Source: Vesta saturnalis (taxonomy: Eukaryota > Arthropoda > Insecta > Coleoptera > Lampyridae). Taken from it: a stretch of DNA of 64,000 nt. The stretch is taken from the NCBI GenBank assembly GCA_036346205.1, contig JARFJB010000752.1:1-64000 (forward strand). The letters run 5' to 3'. Positions 24,541 to 36,617 of this stretch are shown piece after piece. The notes below the pieces were generated by a model that saw only the letters and a program-made list of their open reading frames with translations, made no database searches and was not told the DNA's origin. How positions within the stretch are numbered: position 1 is the first letter of the stretch; each line of letters opens with the position of its first letter. Made by a program: the position numbers and the translations under genes.

Positions 24541-25631
24541 ATGGAAGGTGAAAACGCAAAAACTTATGCACAAGAAATTTTAGATGAATTCAGGCCGCCC
24601 AGGCAAAAATAATTCCAAGTAAATCGAAATATTTTACATAAAAAAGTACGAAAAGTTTTGGCGTGGCGGAGCACAAAAATGTGATGAAAAATTGTGATGG
24701 CATACTTGTCTCAAATGGTAAGGGATTGTATATATACATTAGTCAATTATTCAATAAATATCTATATCTAAATATCTATTTTTGCAGTCAAAGATCTATA
24801 AGCCGTCGTCACTGTGGTGTTTATATTCTAAATTGAAAAAGATGTTCAAGTTGAAGGAAGATGTTGATATATCTCGTTTTAGAATAATTCTGTAGGTAAT
24901 CAAGCTAAAAAGTCCTATGTATTGCAACGGCATCAAATTTAAGAATTCATGTTGAAGGCGCCTAATCATACGTACTTTTAGTTTATAACGATTTTAGTTT
25001 TTTTCCAATTCTCATTATAAAAATTATTGTGTTTTATAGGTTGTCACAGCCTTTGGTATTTTTAGCATGTCGTCGCAAAGAACTGCACGATTTGGCTGTA
25101 CAGGACGTAACAACTGAGGGATCAGTGCTATTAGTGAAGATCAAAAAACCAAAACTTATACTTCGAGGCAATTTACAATTGTACCAAGCGATGGATTGGT
25201 TGTTGCAGCATTACGACCGGAACATACTAAAATTGACAGCTTGTTTTTTCGTATCATAATGGCAAATGTAGTGCTCAGACTGTTGGGAAAAACACCTTAG
25301 GCAAAATGCCGAGGATAATAGTAGAGTTCCTCAATCTACCGGATGCCCAACTAACACGGCACTGCTTTCGCAGGAGTGCGGGCGATCTTTGCAGAAAGCG
25401 GCGGTGATACAAGGGCACTGAAGCAGCGGTGGATGGCGATCGGATAAAGTAGCCGAATCATATGTAGAGAATTCTCTGCAAAATAAAATTAAAATGACTC
25501 AGAACATTACTGGTACAGCAGCTATAAGTATACCACAAAACGGCGAAGGAACTGTCAGCTTTGGTGTTGGCTCATCTGGAGTTACAATTTCAAATCCATC
25601 CAACTGTATTTTCAATTTTTATAAAGAATAA
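24541..25631 (+). pseudogene. Crypton-type tyrosine recombinase
   Basis: A plus-strand gene with at least one intron and several lesions. It starts at the ATG at 24541 (MEGENAKTYAQEILDEF). After an acceptor near 24787 it reads SKIYKPSSLWCLYSKLKKMF. A further block (25029-25258) has LACRRKELHDLAVQDV, the catalytic Arg region, and KIKKPKLILRG. Then come PRIIVEFLNLPDAQLTRHCF (HxxR motif) and GGWRSDKVAESYVENS, with the Tyr of ESYVENS as candidate nucleophile. It ends ISNPSNCIFNFYKE and TAA at 25629-25631, a C-terminus typical of animal Cryptons. Such enzymes integrate DNA by strand exchange through a Tyr-DNA link. Stops near 24610 and 24895 and shifts around 25260-25440 make it non-functional. 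Confidence 0.82.
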
Positions 25632-25741
25632 GTTTCATAACTATTATTTTTATTAATAAAGGTTGTATAGTAAGGTTGTTATTTCAATAATTCTTTCAAC
25701 TTGCGTGACATATCATGTCATGTGTTTGCTGTCAATGCTGC

Positions 25742-27575
25742 TTAGCAACAATGACATTTCCGTGCTATAAAGACCACATTACTCCCGCATTTGGGGGCGT
25801 ATAAGAACATTATGGTGGCAAAATAAAATAAAACATCGTCCCTCTCAGCTTCCGCATTTAGGCATTCAACGATACACGCAAAATTTAATTTAACTGCTTC
25901 AATAGCTTGAATTCGTGCAGCCCAACGCGTTACACTTAAACTTTTTAAATATAAACCTCTTTGATAGTTCGTTATCCACAACATCAACATCTAGATTTAA
26001 TAAAGTATTTGATTTTTTACTAACTTTTAAAAATAAGTCCCACCTTCTGTGGGAACGAGAAAAATAATTGTAAATTTTCTGAATTACAGCAAAAAATGCT
26101 TTAATCGACGTACTCGCATTTTCTTCCGCAGCATGGCATAATATTAAATTTAATTGATGCGCAGCACAATGAACATACGGAGCAAATGTACCAACGCCAA
26201 CATATTCCTTGATTTTGGCTTGGAGTCCTCCTTGTTTTCCGGACATGACGCTTGCACCGTCGTAACCTTGACCACATAGATTATCCTTCTGTAAACCATA
26301 TTCTTCAAACAGTAATGTCGTAATAATATTACAAATATAAGAAGCATCTCCTTTTGATAATTGAACATAACAGAGAAAACTTTCTTTTACTTCAACTTCT
26401 TCATTAGTAATTACCACATACCGTAGTAACAAAGCCATTTGGTTTAAGTGAGCTACATCCGTAGTTGAATCAGCAAGAAGGGTAAAATACTTTGCCCTTT
26501 TACATTCTTGTAAGATTACATTTCTCGTGCTATTAGCAATAGTACTTAATAATTCATTTGTAATTGTTTTACTCAAATATTTATACGAGAAGAATTTTCT
26601 ATATGAGCTCGTAGTGTTGGATTATGTCTTGATATTAAATGTACTATACTTAAATAAATTTCAAGGTTAGTATCTGAGTTAACATTTTCCCTATGACCAC
26701 GAAAACCCACTCCTAGTCCTGCAATAGTTATCACTGAGTCACACAATATTGTTAAAATTTCACGCCACTTTCTTGCTTCCTCGCTAATTTCTTTATCTAA
26801 AACATGTTTTATATCAAATTTTTTAAGAAACATGTCGCAATAGAGCACTTAATGTGGTTTTTACTTCTGCTGTGTATCTTGGAAAATTCCACAATATGTT
26901 TCCAGTCCTTGAAACCCGTGCACCAGGAACTCTTTCTAACGTCTTCACTTCCAATAGCCAGCAATATTGGCAATACACAATGTCTTTCCTAGGAGAGTAC
27001 GCTAACCACAAACATTTAATTTGTTCGCCTGTGGCTTTTTTAATGTAATATTTGGATGAATCAAAATGTCGATTATTTGACACTGGGAAGGAATAGTTGA
27101 GCATATCCGTTTCCACGGGCTGGCATGCTCCTAGTAGCAGGAGAGACCTTTTGTCATTGTCAGTCAATTTTTTATTTTCAAATAAAGCTTTATCGTTTAT
27201 GAAACTTTTCAAATCTGAATCATGGATATGTGGTTTAATTTGCTGCTGCTGATCCGTGATTTCTTTAATTTCAGGTAAAACAACTTCGCAGGAAGTTAAT
27301 TCCAATGTAATATTTTTTGTTTCGTCGATGTCGTTAGTAGCACTTTTGGTAATATCTACATTTGTGTTCGAAGATAAATACTGTTCCGATACTTCCGTAT
27401 TTTCAATAACTACTTATACTCGGTAAATTTTGTAAGTTATTACTAGAGAAAAAACTGCTAAGTTTTTTTTTGTTTTGGATCGTTTCCCATTTCTTCGTTT
27501 CGCGCTTTCTTTTAATTTCCTTTTAAGGCTACCGCTCTTATGCTTATAGCTAGAACCCGAACCTTTAGAAAACAT
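25742..27575 (-). pseudogene. hAT/ZMYM1-like transposase lacking the dimerisation domain
   Basis: The minus-strand gene starts at the ATG at 27575 (MFSKGSGSSYKHKSGS, basic). A stop and shift lie near 27420. It then gives the zinc-finger block (27305-26823) with FDSSKYYIKKATGEQIKCLW and YCQYCWLLEV. The DUF4371-like catalytic region follows: EISEEARKWREILTIL, FRGHRENVNSDTNL, RAKYFTLLADSTTDVAHLNQ, LCGQGYDGASVMSGKQGG and YVHCAAHQLNLILCHAAEEN. It ends within TRWAARIQAIEAVKLN and no SASVERxFS dimerisation block follows, so the 3' end is deleted. Frames switch near 26824, 26576 and 25970. The Crypton ends about 110 bp away on the opposite strand. Confidence 0.85.
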
Positions 27576-28248
27576 TTGTCGACAACTGAGGAAGAAGAAA
27601 TATAAAACATTACCGTTTTGTAGAGATTAGAAACTATTTAAAAGCGAAATTAGTAAATAATTTTGAAATTTGAAATAAACTATGCTCATCTGATTTTTTA
27701 AGACAAACAGTGGAGCAAGAAAACTAAAAATATTCTCCTTCGTCCTTTTATACATTTACGAAGTTACAACATTACATCGCTTTTCTCACAAGAACATAAA
27801 TAATTAAATAAATAATAAATAAACATCTTACATTAGGATTGCTGCTGCCCTTGCTGAACAAAACAAAATCACTTAAATGTAATTATTAACAAACAGAAAC
27901 AATCATTCATATTCCGAAGCGAAACCGTTAATACTTAAAAAAATGCTTAAATTTAAACCTCTCAGAATTGCAGTCAGCAGTTTACTGTTTAGTCATAACA
28001 ACATAATCCGCATTCTGCAATTCAAAGTGTAAAGCTAGGTTTACATCTGCGAGAAAAATTGCGCGAGAACTTGCGCAACTAGTGTCGTCTAGTGTAAACA
28101 CAAATATGCAATTTTTCCAGAGAGTTGTCAGCAAGTTGTCGCTCGCGCGAGCTAGTGTCACTGATTGTTGCGACAACATTTAAAATACCCGTTTACACAT
28201 GAGAGCATTCTACGCAACTCCAACTCGCGCAAGTAGTCTCTTCAAGCC
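27576..28248. other. Non-coding flank with a possible Harbinger 5' end
   Basis: No gene. From about 28030 the sequence AGCTAGGTTTACATCTGCG begins a Harbinger-like 5' terminal region, with GCGCGAGAACTTGCGCAACT and further GCGCGAG motifs, leading to the transposase ATG at 28249. No matching 3' end was found. Confidence 0.4.
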
Positions 28249-29039
28249 ATGGCGCCAAGTACACGTGGTAAAACTGCTGCTGCGCTTGTAGTTATCGATT
28301 ACTGGTCGAGAACAAACGAACGGAAAAAGAAATCGAGGAGAATCTGGGTTAGGGAATGGATTGAAAGAAGAAGAGATGCAGGCGCGTTCCACAGTTTAAT
28401 TAGTGAATTAAAAATTGAAGACTCTCTACAGTTTAGGAATTTCATCAGGATGTCTGCTGTAGAACTGGAGGATTTGTTACAAGTAGTTGGACCTAAAATC
28501 CATAAACAGGACACAGTTTTCAGGGAATCAATACCAGCGAGTGAGCGATTGATGGTTACCCTACGCTTTCTTGCCACTGGTAAGTTAAACAGACGTTTTT
28601 AATTATTTTAATTATTAAATAAATGTAGAATATTTTGGAATACTTAAAAATCAATTTTTAAGCTAATGTTTTTGTATTTATCGATCAAATATAATGCAGT
28701 TTACGAAACATAACTGTTTTCAAAACAACAAAAATATTGTAGTATTCCATTAATAAATATCTACTTCCTATTCATCAAATAAGCAAAACAATTAATATAA
28801 TACGTTTAACATCTATTTGTTGTCTGAAAATATGTTAAAACCCAAATAAGAAAATGTTTCCCAACTACATTTTAAAATACCTATTATAAACACTAAATAG
28901 TTTCATGACAATGTTTTTTTTAGGTGACTCTTACCATTCTTTGATGTACCTCTTCCGAATCCCACCGAGTACAATAAGTGTATTCGTACCTGAAGTGTGT
29001 GCAGTCATTTTTGACACCCTCAAAGAAAAATTAATGAAG
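28249..29039 (+). pseudogene. PIF/Harbinger transposase, first two exons only
   Basis: Exon 1 (28249-28579) starts at ATG and includes RRIWVREWIERRRDAGAFHS, QFRNFIRMSAVELEDLL and ASERLMVTLRFLATG, the standard N-terminal region of HARBI1-type nucleases. The donor is G|GTAAGT. Exon 2 (28924-29039) joins in phase: GDSYHSLMYLFRIPPSTIS and FDTLKEKLMK, with donor AAG|GTAAGA. The DDE_Tnp_4 catalytic exons expected next are absent; unrelated sequence follows 29040. Both exons are free of stops, so this is a truncated rather than mutated copy. Confidence 0.85.
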
Positions 29040-29670
29040 GTAAGATTATTAAATGAAAATCCTAACGTATAATTTTAAGATTACAACATTGTCAATATGT
29101 TAACAAACAGTAGTTGTTACTAAACATGTTAATCTTTAAGTTAAATCTTTAAGATTTAAGCTGAACTAATCTTTAAGTTTTGTTCAGTTTTCAAAACTAA
29201 ACAGTACTATAAGTCAACCTATAGTGAGGCGGAAACCAGTCGATCTGGCTACCCTTCCCTCCCTTTGCTGGAGCAGCTCGGACTGGGCCTAATTGGCCGG
29301 CATCTTCAACAATAAATCAATAATCTTTAGTGTTTGAAACAAACATATTAAAATGAAATTGTGTATAAAAATAAACATGAAACTTGTTCAATTTCTTGAA
29401 ATTACTAAAGGTGGTAATTTGTACTAGAGCAATATATTAAATATGATTCAGGTTGAATATCACTACTGTATGATTATAAATTGCCCGCTTAGGGTTGTTA
29501 GATAAACAATACATTTTGTTTCATAACTGTTTTAATACGAAATTCATTTGTAACTTGTACATTGTAAAATAAGAAATTTATTTAACATATGTAGACATAA
29601 TAATAATTTAATTATTATCAGAAGTGGGATATTTCGTTTTGTGGAAGTTTAATCAAGAAATTGTGTTAAA
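29040..29670. other. Non-coding spacer; expected site of a 5' LTR
   Basis: No gene. A 5' LTR for the downstream Gypsy element should lie here, but nothing matches its 3' LTR (34046-34444). ATCAGAAGTGGGATA at about 29618 may be a primer-binding-site-like sequence just before gag. Confidence 0.35.
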
Positions 29671-32600
29671 ATGGGAAAAAGAAAAAGCAGGCGTCGTCGT
29701 AGTAGCAGCAGCTCAAGTAGCTCTTCGGCTGACGGTTCCGAGCCATCAAGGAAAGATAGAAAAACGAAAGGGGCAAAATATCAACATAAACGATCGTTTA
29801 CGCCGCCGTTGTCACTGCTAAGGAGTAATGCTGAAAATTCAGGTTTGATAGATATAATTAATAGTATAAGAAGCGAACAAAGACCGCGCGTATCAGTTCG
29901 GGACACGGACATACCGGAGTTCGACCCGTTGCATCACGACATAAATATCTGGTTGCGAAAAATTGATGAGCATGCAGCAATATATAATTGGGATGATGTC
30001 ACCATCTCATTTAGCTATTAATAAATTAAGGGAATCTGCTGAAATATGGTATAAGTCTCTTCCTTTGTTCCAAAATCGTGGTCCGAGAGGAAATCTATAC
30101 TTGTCGCCACATTTCCCTCTACACGCGATTTACACGGTCTAATGAGAGAAATGCTTAGTTTTAAACCCAAGTCTAACCAAAATTTGTACGAATACTGTTT
30201 TGAAAAGCTGTCTCTCATCAGAAAAATGGATTTGCAATTGAGCGGGAGTGATGAAGTAAATTTGATAGTCGGTGGGCTGGAAAATCAGAACATTCGGTTT
30301 GCGGTAAAAGCGGCTAACATTACGGACCCTGCAAAATTGGCTGTTTATTTAAAATCTTTTGAATTATATAAAAAGCCGGATACATCACGGTCTTTTACTA
30401 GTAAACCGAGTTTTCTTTCGAAACCGTTTAGATGGGACACCGAGAAACCTAAAATTGTTTGTTTTAAATGCAAACAATCCGATCAAACAATACAATTGCC
30501 CTTTAAACGTTCCACAGGGTGGTTCGAACAAAGAACATTGTAATTATTGTCGACTTAAAGGACATACAATTGTACATGTTTTAAGCGAAAGAAAAAAATG
30601 TCGGGTCTGATACAATCTAGTGCAACAAAACCAGAAAACAAAAACGTTCTTTTTGTAGCCAGCGAAGGTGACAAAAATAAGTTTTATAAATCTGTTAAAA
30701 TAAATGAAAATGATGAAGCAATTTGTTACGTTGACTTAGGAAGCGAGTGTTCGTTAATCACCGAAACTCTTGCTACTAAATTAAATTACACAATTTTTAA
30801 AACCAATTGTTCTTACGGTTTTCGGCGGTTCGGAAATTAAAGTGTCGAAGAAAGTAACTTGCCGCGTATCTATTGACGGTGTCTCCCTAGTTATTGATTT
30901 GCTGGTTGTTAAAGACTGCATACCGGGTATAGAAATTGTGATAGGTCAGAACTATACGGAAGACCTCCGTATAAAATACTCGCGCGTCGGCGAAAAATTA
31001 TTATTTAGTGCGCTAGGGTTAAAGGTAAACTCTGTTACTTTGGAAGAAGGTGGTGTTGAAAAGCAGTTCGTGAAAATTGGCATTGATGACGGAGAAAGTC
31101 GAAATAAAGTTTTGAAATTAGTCGAACAATATTCAGAATGTTTTCCTGGCGAAACTGAAAAGCTGGGATGCATAAAGGACTTTGAAATGTCCATTCAGCT
31201 AAAATCAGAAACTCCTATTGTCCAAAGGCCGTATAGACTAGCCGAATCAGAAAAACTGGCATTACGTGAAATTGTTGATGCACTTCTGCATAACGAAACT
31301 ATACGCCCCTCCCTATCATCTTTTGCTAGTCCGGTTCTAATGGTAAATAAAAAGAATGGGGATAAACGTTTGGTGGTGGACTACAGAATGGTCAACAAAC
31401 AGACAATTAAACAAAGTTATCCGTTGCCAATTATTGAAGATCTAATCGATAGATTGGCTGGACAAAAATATTTCACAACTTTAGACTGTAGATCCGGATA
31501 TCACCAAATTAAACTGTCAGAGAAATCAATACATATAACTGCCTTTGTCACACCAGAGGGAAAGTATGAATATCTGAAAGTTCCTTTTGGGTTAACCAAT
31601 GCCCCCTAAGTTTTTCAACGCGTCATAGACTCAATATTGGGAAACTTAAGATTTACCAAAGTGATATGCTTCCTGGATGACTGTTTAATATTCTCGAAAA
31701 CTATCGAGGAGAACCTTGAGACTTTGAAGACTGTTTTGACCAAATTTAAAGAATATGGTGTTAATCTATAATTAAAGAAATGTAATTTTCTTTCGGAACA
31801 AATTGAATATTTGGGCTATATAATTAAAGGTGGTCAAATAAGGCCAAGTTCGGCAAAATTAGGGGCAATAGAAAAATTTCCTGCTCCAAGGGATATCCAT
31901 CAAGTACGCCAATTCTTGGGATTAGTTGGCCACTTCAGAAAATTCGTACCACAGTTTGCACAAACATCGAAAGCACTTACCGTTTTGCTTAAGAAAAATA
32001 CAACTTGGGTTTGGACGAACAACAAAAGGCTTATCAGACTCTGAAAGGTTTCATGACCACGTCGCCAATATTAACCCTATTTGATCACAAAAGGAGACAA
32101 TTTTATACACGGACGCTAGTCGCATTGGATTGGCAGGAATGCTTGTACATATTGAGAATGGTAAAGAAAAGGTTGTAGGATATTATAGTAAGACAACCTC
32201 GCCAACGGAACAACGCTATCATTCATTTGAGTTAGAAGCTCTTGCTATAGTTAAATCTGTGCAGCGTTTAGACATTATCTGGTCGGAATAAACTTCAAGA
32301 TATGTACGGACTGTTCTGCTGTAAGAAGTGCAATATTAAAAACGGATTTAAACCGTCGCATAGGCAGGTGGATCCTTGAGTTGCAAGAATATCAATTTGA
32401 AGTAATTCATCGTCCTGGATCTAACATGACCCACATTGATGCTTTGAGCCGAAACCCTGTTGTTGATTGTACGAAGGGTGTTTATGCTGCTTTAATAAGC
32501 GAAAATGATTGGCTTTTGGCAACGCAAGAGGATGATAAGGATATTAGCAGTATGAAAAGAATATTACAGTCAGGAGAAAGAATCAGCCACAAAGCTATTT

Positions 32601-33701
32601 TCAACGATTTTGACTTGAAAAAGGGTATAGTCTATAAACGCACCGAATATGGAAATCGTGCGGTTTTACCTAAAGCTAGCAGGTGGCAAATTCTTAGATA
32701 CAATCACGATGACATTGGTCATTTTGCCTTTGACAAAACGTACGAGAGAATCTCAAATAGTTTCTGGTTTCCAAAGATGCGAAGGTTTGTTCAGAAGTAT
32801 GTGAGTGCGTGTATCAATTGTATGTACCATAAGGTTCCTGCTGGAAAGCGAGCAGGATACCTGCACCCTATTAAGAAAATAGCCAGACCGTTTCATACAA
32901 TTCACATCGACCACTTGGGTCCATTCTGTAGGAGCAAACAGAAAAATAGCTATGTTATTGTTATAGTAGATGCTTTTACGAAGTTCACTTTTATAAAGGC
33001 TGTCAAAAATACAAAAACGAGATATGTGGTTGAAGAACTTACACATATTCTTAAGATTTTTGGAGTGCCTAAACGAATAATAAGTGACAGAGGAAAGGCA
33101 TTCATTTCCAAAAACATGAAGGAATTTTGTGAGCAACGACAGATTCAGCTGCATCTTAATGCCGTTGGCATGCCCGTGGCAACGGACAAGTCGAACGTTG
33201 GCCACAATGGGAGCAGGCACTGAAAATAATGAATGGGATAAAAACATTGTCAATATCCAGTTAGGTCTTAACAATACCTTAAATAAGGCAATTAACTCAA
33301 CTCCGGCGGAGGCACTTCTGGGATATCGAACAGGTCCTCAAAATGTCGGATGGGTGGAATCCGAGAACAATGTTGATGTTTTGAAGCTACGACAATCAAT
33401 TATTGGCCAGATAGAAGCTAATCAACAACGGCAAAAGGCCAGTTTTGATTCACACAGGTCTAAAACTGTGTCGTTTACTGAAGGTGATTTAGTGCTGGTT
33501 AAGATCTCATCTATTGTCAGTACTGGGACATCCAAAAAGCTGGTTCCAAAATGGAAGGGACCGTTCCGTGTCTCGAAGGTACTTCCTAACGATCGCTATG
33601 AGGTCTCTGACATTGCAGGATCAAATCGATCAAGGTTACCTTACAGCGGAGTTTATGCTACCGAACACATGAAGAAATGGACCGTACTCGATGAGGTTTA
33701 G
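29671..33701 (+). pseudogene. Gypsy-type gag-pol, decayed (LTR element 1)
   Basis: The gag ATG at 29671 opens a basic Arg/Ser-rich leader, then VRDTDIPEFDPLHHDINIWL and a capsid-like part to about 30500, with a partial knuckle CFKCK. Pol follows: protease (CYVDLGSECSLITETLA, where DLGS replaces the usual DTGS), reverse transcriptase (YPLPIIEDLIDRLAGQKYF, VPFGLTNAP and FLDD in place of YxDD), RNase H (TDASRIGLAGMLVH), and integrase with its His/Cys zinc region (IGHFAFDKTYER, CINCMYHK) and IHIDHLGPF. C-terminal integrase sequence ends at 33701. Frame breaks occur near 30021, 30540, 30840, 31608 (TAA), 31770, 32040 and 33180. Confidence 0.88.
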
Positions 33702-34020
33702 ATCAGGTAAAGGTTCATAACTTCATAGATTTACGCTGTTGGAAATAAGCATTTTTCCTGAGCTTTGGACAGCCCGTCGGAAAATGTTTCCCGAGCCCAG
33801 TGGTGCTGTTGGAAAATATTTTCCTGGGTGACTGATACACTATTGGAGTATTTAAGGCCTGAACAATTTATTGGGCGTTGGCGTTAATACTCCAGTGTCA
33901 AAAAACCGTTGGATTGCGCATGCTCAAAACAGTATGTGTTCCTGGGTTTCAGTACGCTGTCGTATGGTACTTTTCTTTATTTATGATTATTTTGAGTATG
34001 TTGTACCATGCTGAGCAATT

Positions 34021-34046
34021 GAAAAAAAAAAAAAAAGGGGGAGAGG
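34021..34046 (+). promoter_or_regulatory. Polypurine tract of LTR element 1
   Basis: A run of As followed by GGGGGAGAGG, directly before TATTTTAACAC. This is the expected plus-strand primer position at the start of the 3' LTR. Confidence 0.75.
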
Positions 34047-34444
34047 TATTTTAACACTTTGGCCATACCCGGGCCTGCTTATGGAGCAGTAGGATTTTGT
34101 TTACAGGTATTAAGCGAGCCGACCAATATCCAGCCAGGAAGGCCGAATGTAAGCGCCTTATATCCAAGCTAACCGACAATGAAGCAATACTGCGATATTG
34201 AATAGGAACGCTGGAGTAGCTGTTGGATATGGTCGACTGTTTCCCCTCTTACCGATGTATTCATATAGATTATCGGTGGACTCAGCAGTCAAGTTGATTC
34301 ATGGTTGCGTTGTGTTTTATGCGTGATTACATTACCTTGTGAATATTTGTTGTATAATGACCTTTTACTTAATATATTCGAATTTAATATACATTATTGA
34401 AATAATACGTATTCGTTAGTTACCTAAACTAGTGTTGTTATTAC
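34046..34444 (+). repeat. Probable 3' LTR of element 1
   Basis: It starts after the polypurine tract (GTATTTTAACAC) and ends GTGTTGTTATTAC, giving weakly inverted ends, for about 0.4 kb. The next LTR retrotransposon begins immediately after it. No 5' copy is recognisable. Confidence 0.5.
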
Positions 34445-34445
34445 G

Positions 34446-36534
34446 TGTAACGAAACTATAATTTCCATTACCGAACAACCGTATAAGTTATTAAATAATG
34501 ATGTATTAACCGCCCGGTATACTTGTGATTTTCATGATAATTCATAAATTCACAATTTATAAAATATAAACATTTCCATTTCACATAGAAATATTTCAGA
34601 TTAAAATTTTCTTATTTTCTTATCTAATACGTCAAACGCAACATGTTTCGGACTATTCCAAAACTTGAATAGTATTATTATTATATAGATATACGACTTT
34701 GGTGAAGTGCGTGTGGTGCCCTGATCTATAAGAGTAAGTTATTGAGTATAAATATTAATTTAATTTACCTATAATAATTACCGTCAATGTATTGACAAAT
34801 ACTGTTCACTATTTTTTTATAAGATACAAATATTAAACCTTATATTAGTAGACATAATATTATGGGGAATACATTTAACTAACGTGGTTGCACGTGTGCA
34901 ATTATACGATAAGCGTGTTATTGAGTTTAAAAACGCTGCCGTTGCCGTCTTTATTAAATCGGTAGTTCCAGTAATATTAAAAGCTGGCTACCTGTATGTT
35001 AATTATCTTTATATACCGTTATAGGTGAAAATTTTCCCCGTGAGTAGCCATTCCCAAATAAAATTGTTTTCAAATCATCAATCAACTGCACATTAAGTTT
35101 GACCTAAATATTTGCAAATAATATATTTTTATTGTATGTGACTGCACTTGATAATTAGTGTTTGGTTTTCTTGTGTTTAGATCGAAAGTATTGATCCTAT
35201 ATTTTCAACGCCGCCCTGATTAATTTTGTTACCGTCCGTTCAGAGTGGTTAGACAGATAAGATCGGGAATCTTATTATTTATTTTATTGATTCGAAGTTT
35301 CCGTCACCGATTGCACTTTAATTTTTAAAATTGCATTTGCAGAGACGTGATTCCTACTCTGTAGCTCAGCTGGTTAAGTTTTGTAATCAGAATTTTTCTT
35401 TTATGTTAGTCTTAAAAGAATAAATTTCTCGATAATTTTTGTTTTATATAGCCGCCTGTATTAGCGCCGAACAAACACATTGCGTTTGTTATTTTTTTAA
35501 TTTAGTTGTAGTTTTCCGATACCCGTGTATATACCGGGTGATACAAATATTGCACCCACTACAGTTATGAATTCTATATCGACTAACATAATTTTTATTA
35601 GCAGCAAGTAGCCGATTATTCACTACCAATATTGTTTTTTTGATTTTGTTTGATAATTTTGGATCTTGTACGATTTGTTATTTACGCTGTCAGAATATAA
35701 CATTTTATTTTAATTAAACCGATACGCCGTCTCAAAACAGAGTATAAGGGTAAATTAGTTTATTATTTTATAGCCTGTTTAGACAAACACCATTTTTATT
35801 TTATATTTCTTTTACGAATTTAGTTTTGGTTTTCCGTCGCCGTTGGCAGTTATATATATTTTTATTTTAGGAATTTAGGTATTATTCTTTTCCCGCCACC
35901 GTTGGCGAAAATTATTTTATTAAGTGCTATCGCCAAGCACTATAGTGTTTTTTCTTTTCAGCTGCCCGAATAAATTAGAGGCTGAGTCCTTACACCGTGA
36001 TCACCCAATTTTTGCGAGTATTGTTTTTGTACCGAGACATATTAATTTAATTTTTTCACTTACCCGCGATAACAAAATTAATTTCTTTACTGTGACCGAG
36101 AGTTTGGTTTATATTTTTTGTTTGACGAATCGTTCTGTTATTTAATTTCAAAATTATAAAATTAATTTTTTATTATTTATCCGACACTGAAAGCATTTGC
36201 TTCCGACCTCCGTATTAGGAGTTTTATTTTTTTTGGTAATTGAATTTATTTTGGAGTCACAATACCGAGACCGCGGATTTCTGACTCAACAACGACACAG
36301 GTTTTAAATACCGGCACCGATTTAAATCTTCCGAAACCCTGGTAGGCCGACGTCTTCACTGACGCTACTTGGACCGCTTTTACCCATTTAATTCTCCGCG
36401 AAGAGGAATCTAGGCCTCTATATAACCAGTTACCTAGATTGGCGCTCGAGTAACCCGATTATACCGCGATAGTCCAACCGCAGTTCACCGCTTTGATAAT
36501 AACTAACCGTCCACCGAAGGTAAAAGCGTTATAA
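34446..36534 (+). repeat. 5' LTR of element 2
   Basis: It matches 41984-44133 along its whole length. It contains a tRNA-A-box-like motif at 35362-35373 and several CCGCCGTTGGC-type motifs. At ~2.1 kb it is long for a Gypsy LTR. Confidence 0.95.
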
Positions 36535-36537
36535 ATT

Positions 36538-36549
36538 TGGCGCCCGAGC
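36538..36549 (+). promoter_or_regulatory. Primer-binding site of element 2
   Basis: TGGCGCCCGAGC lies three bases after the 5' LTR, the standard position and form of a Gypsy primer-binding site. Confidence 0.8.
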
Positions 36550-36617
36550 ATATTTAGAAGATTTATACCGGTGTTTAAATAAACATAAATCGTTTTGTTA
36601 AGAATTTTTTTACGAAA

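Noticed and set aside
35356..35430. Complete tRNA gene in the LTR
   Set aside because: Only the A-box-like 5' half is present; no T-arm or 3' half follows.
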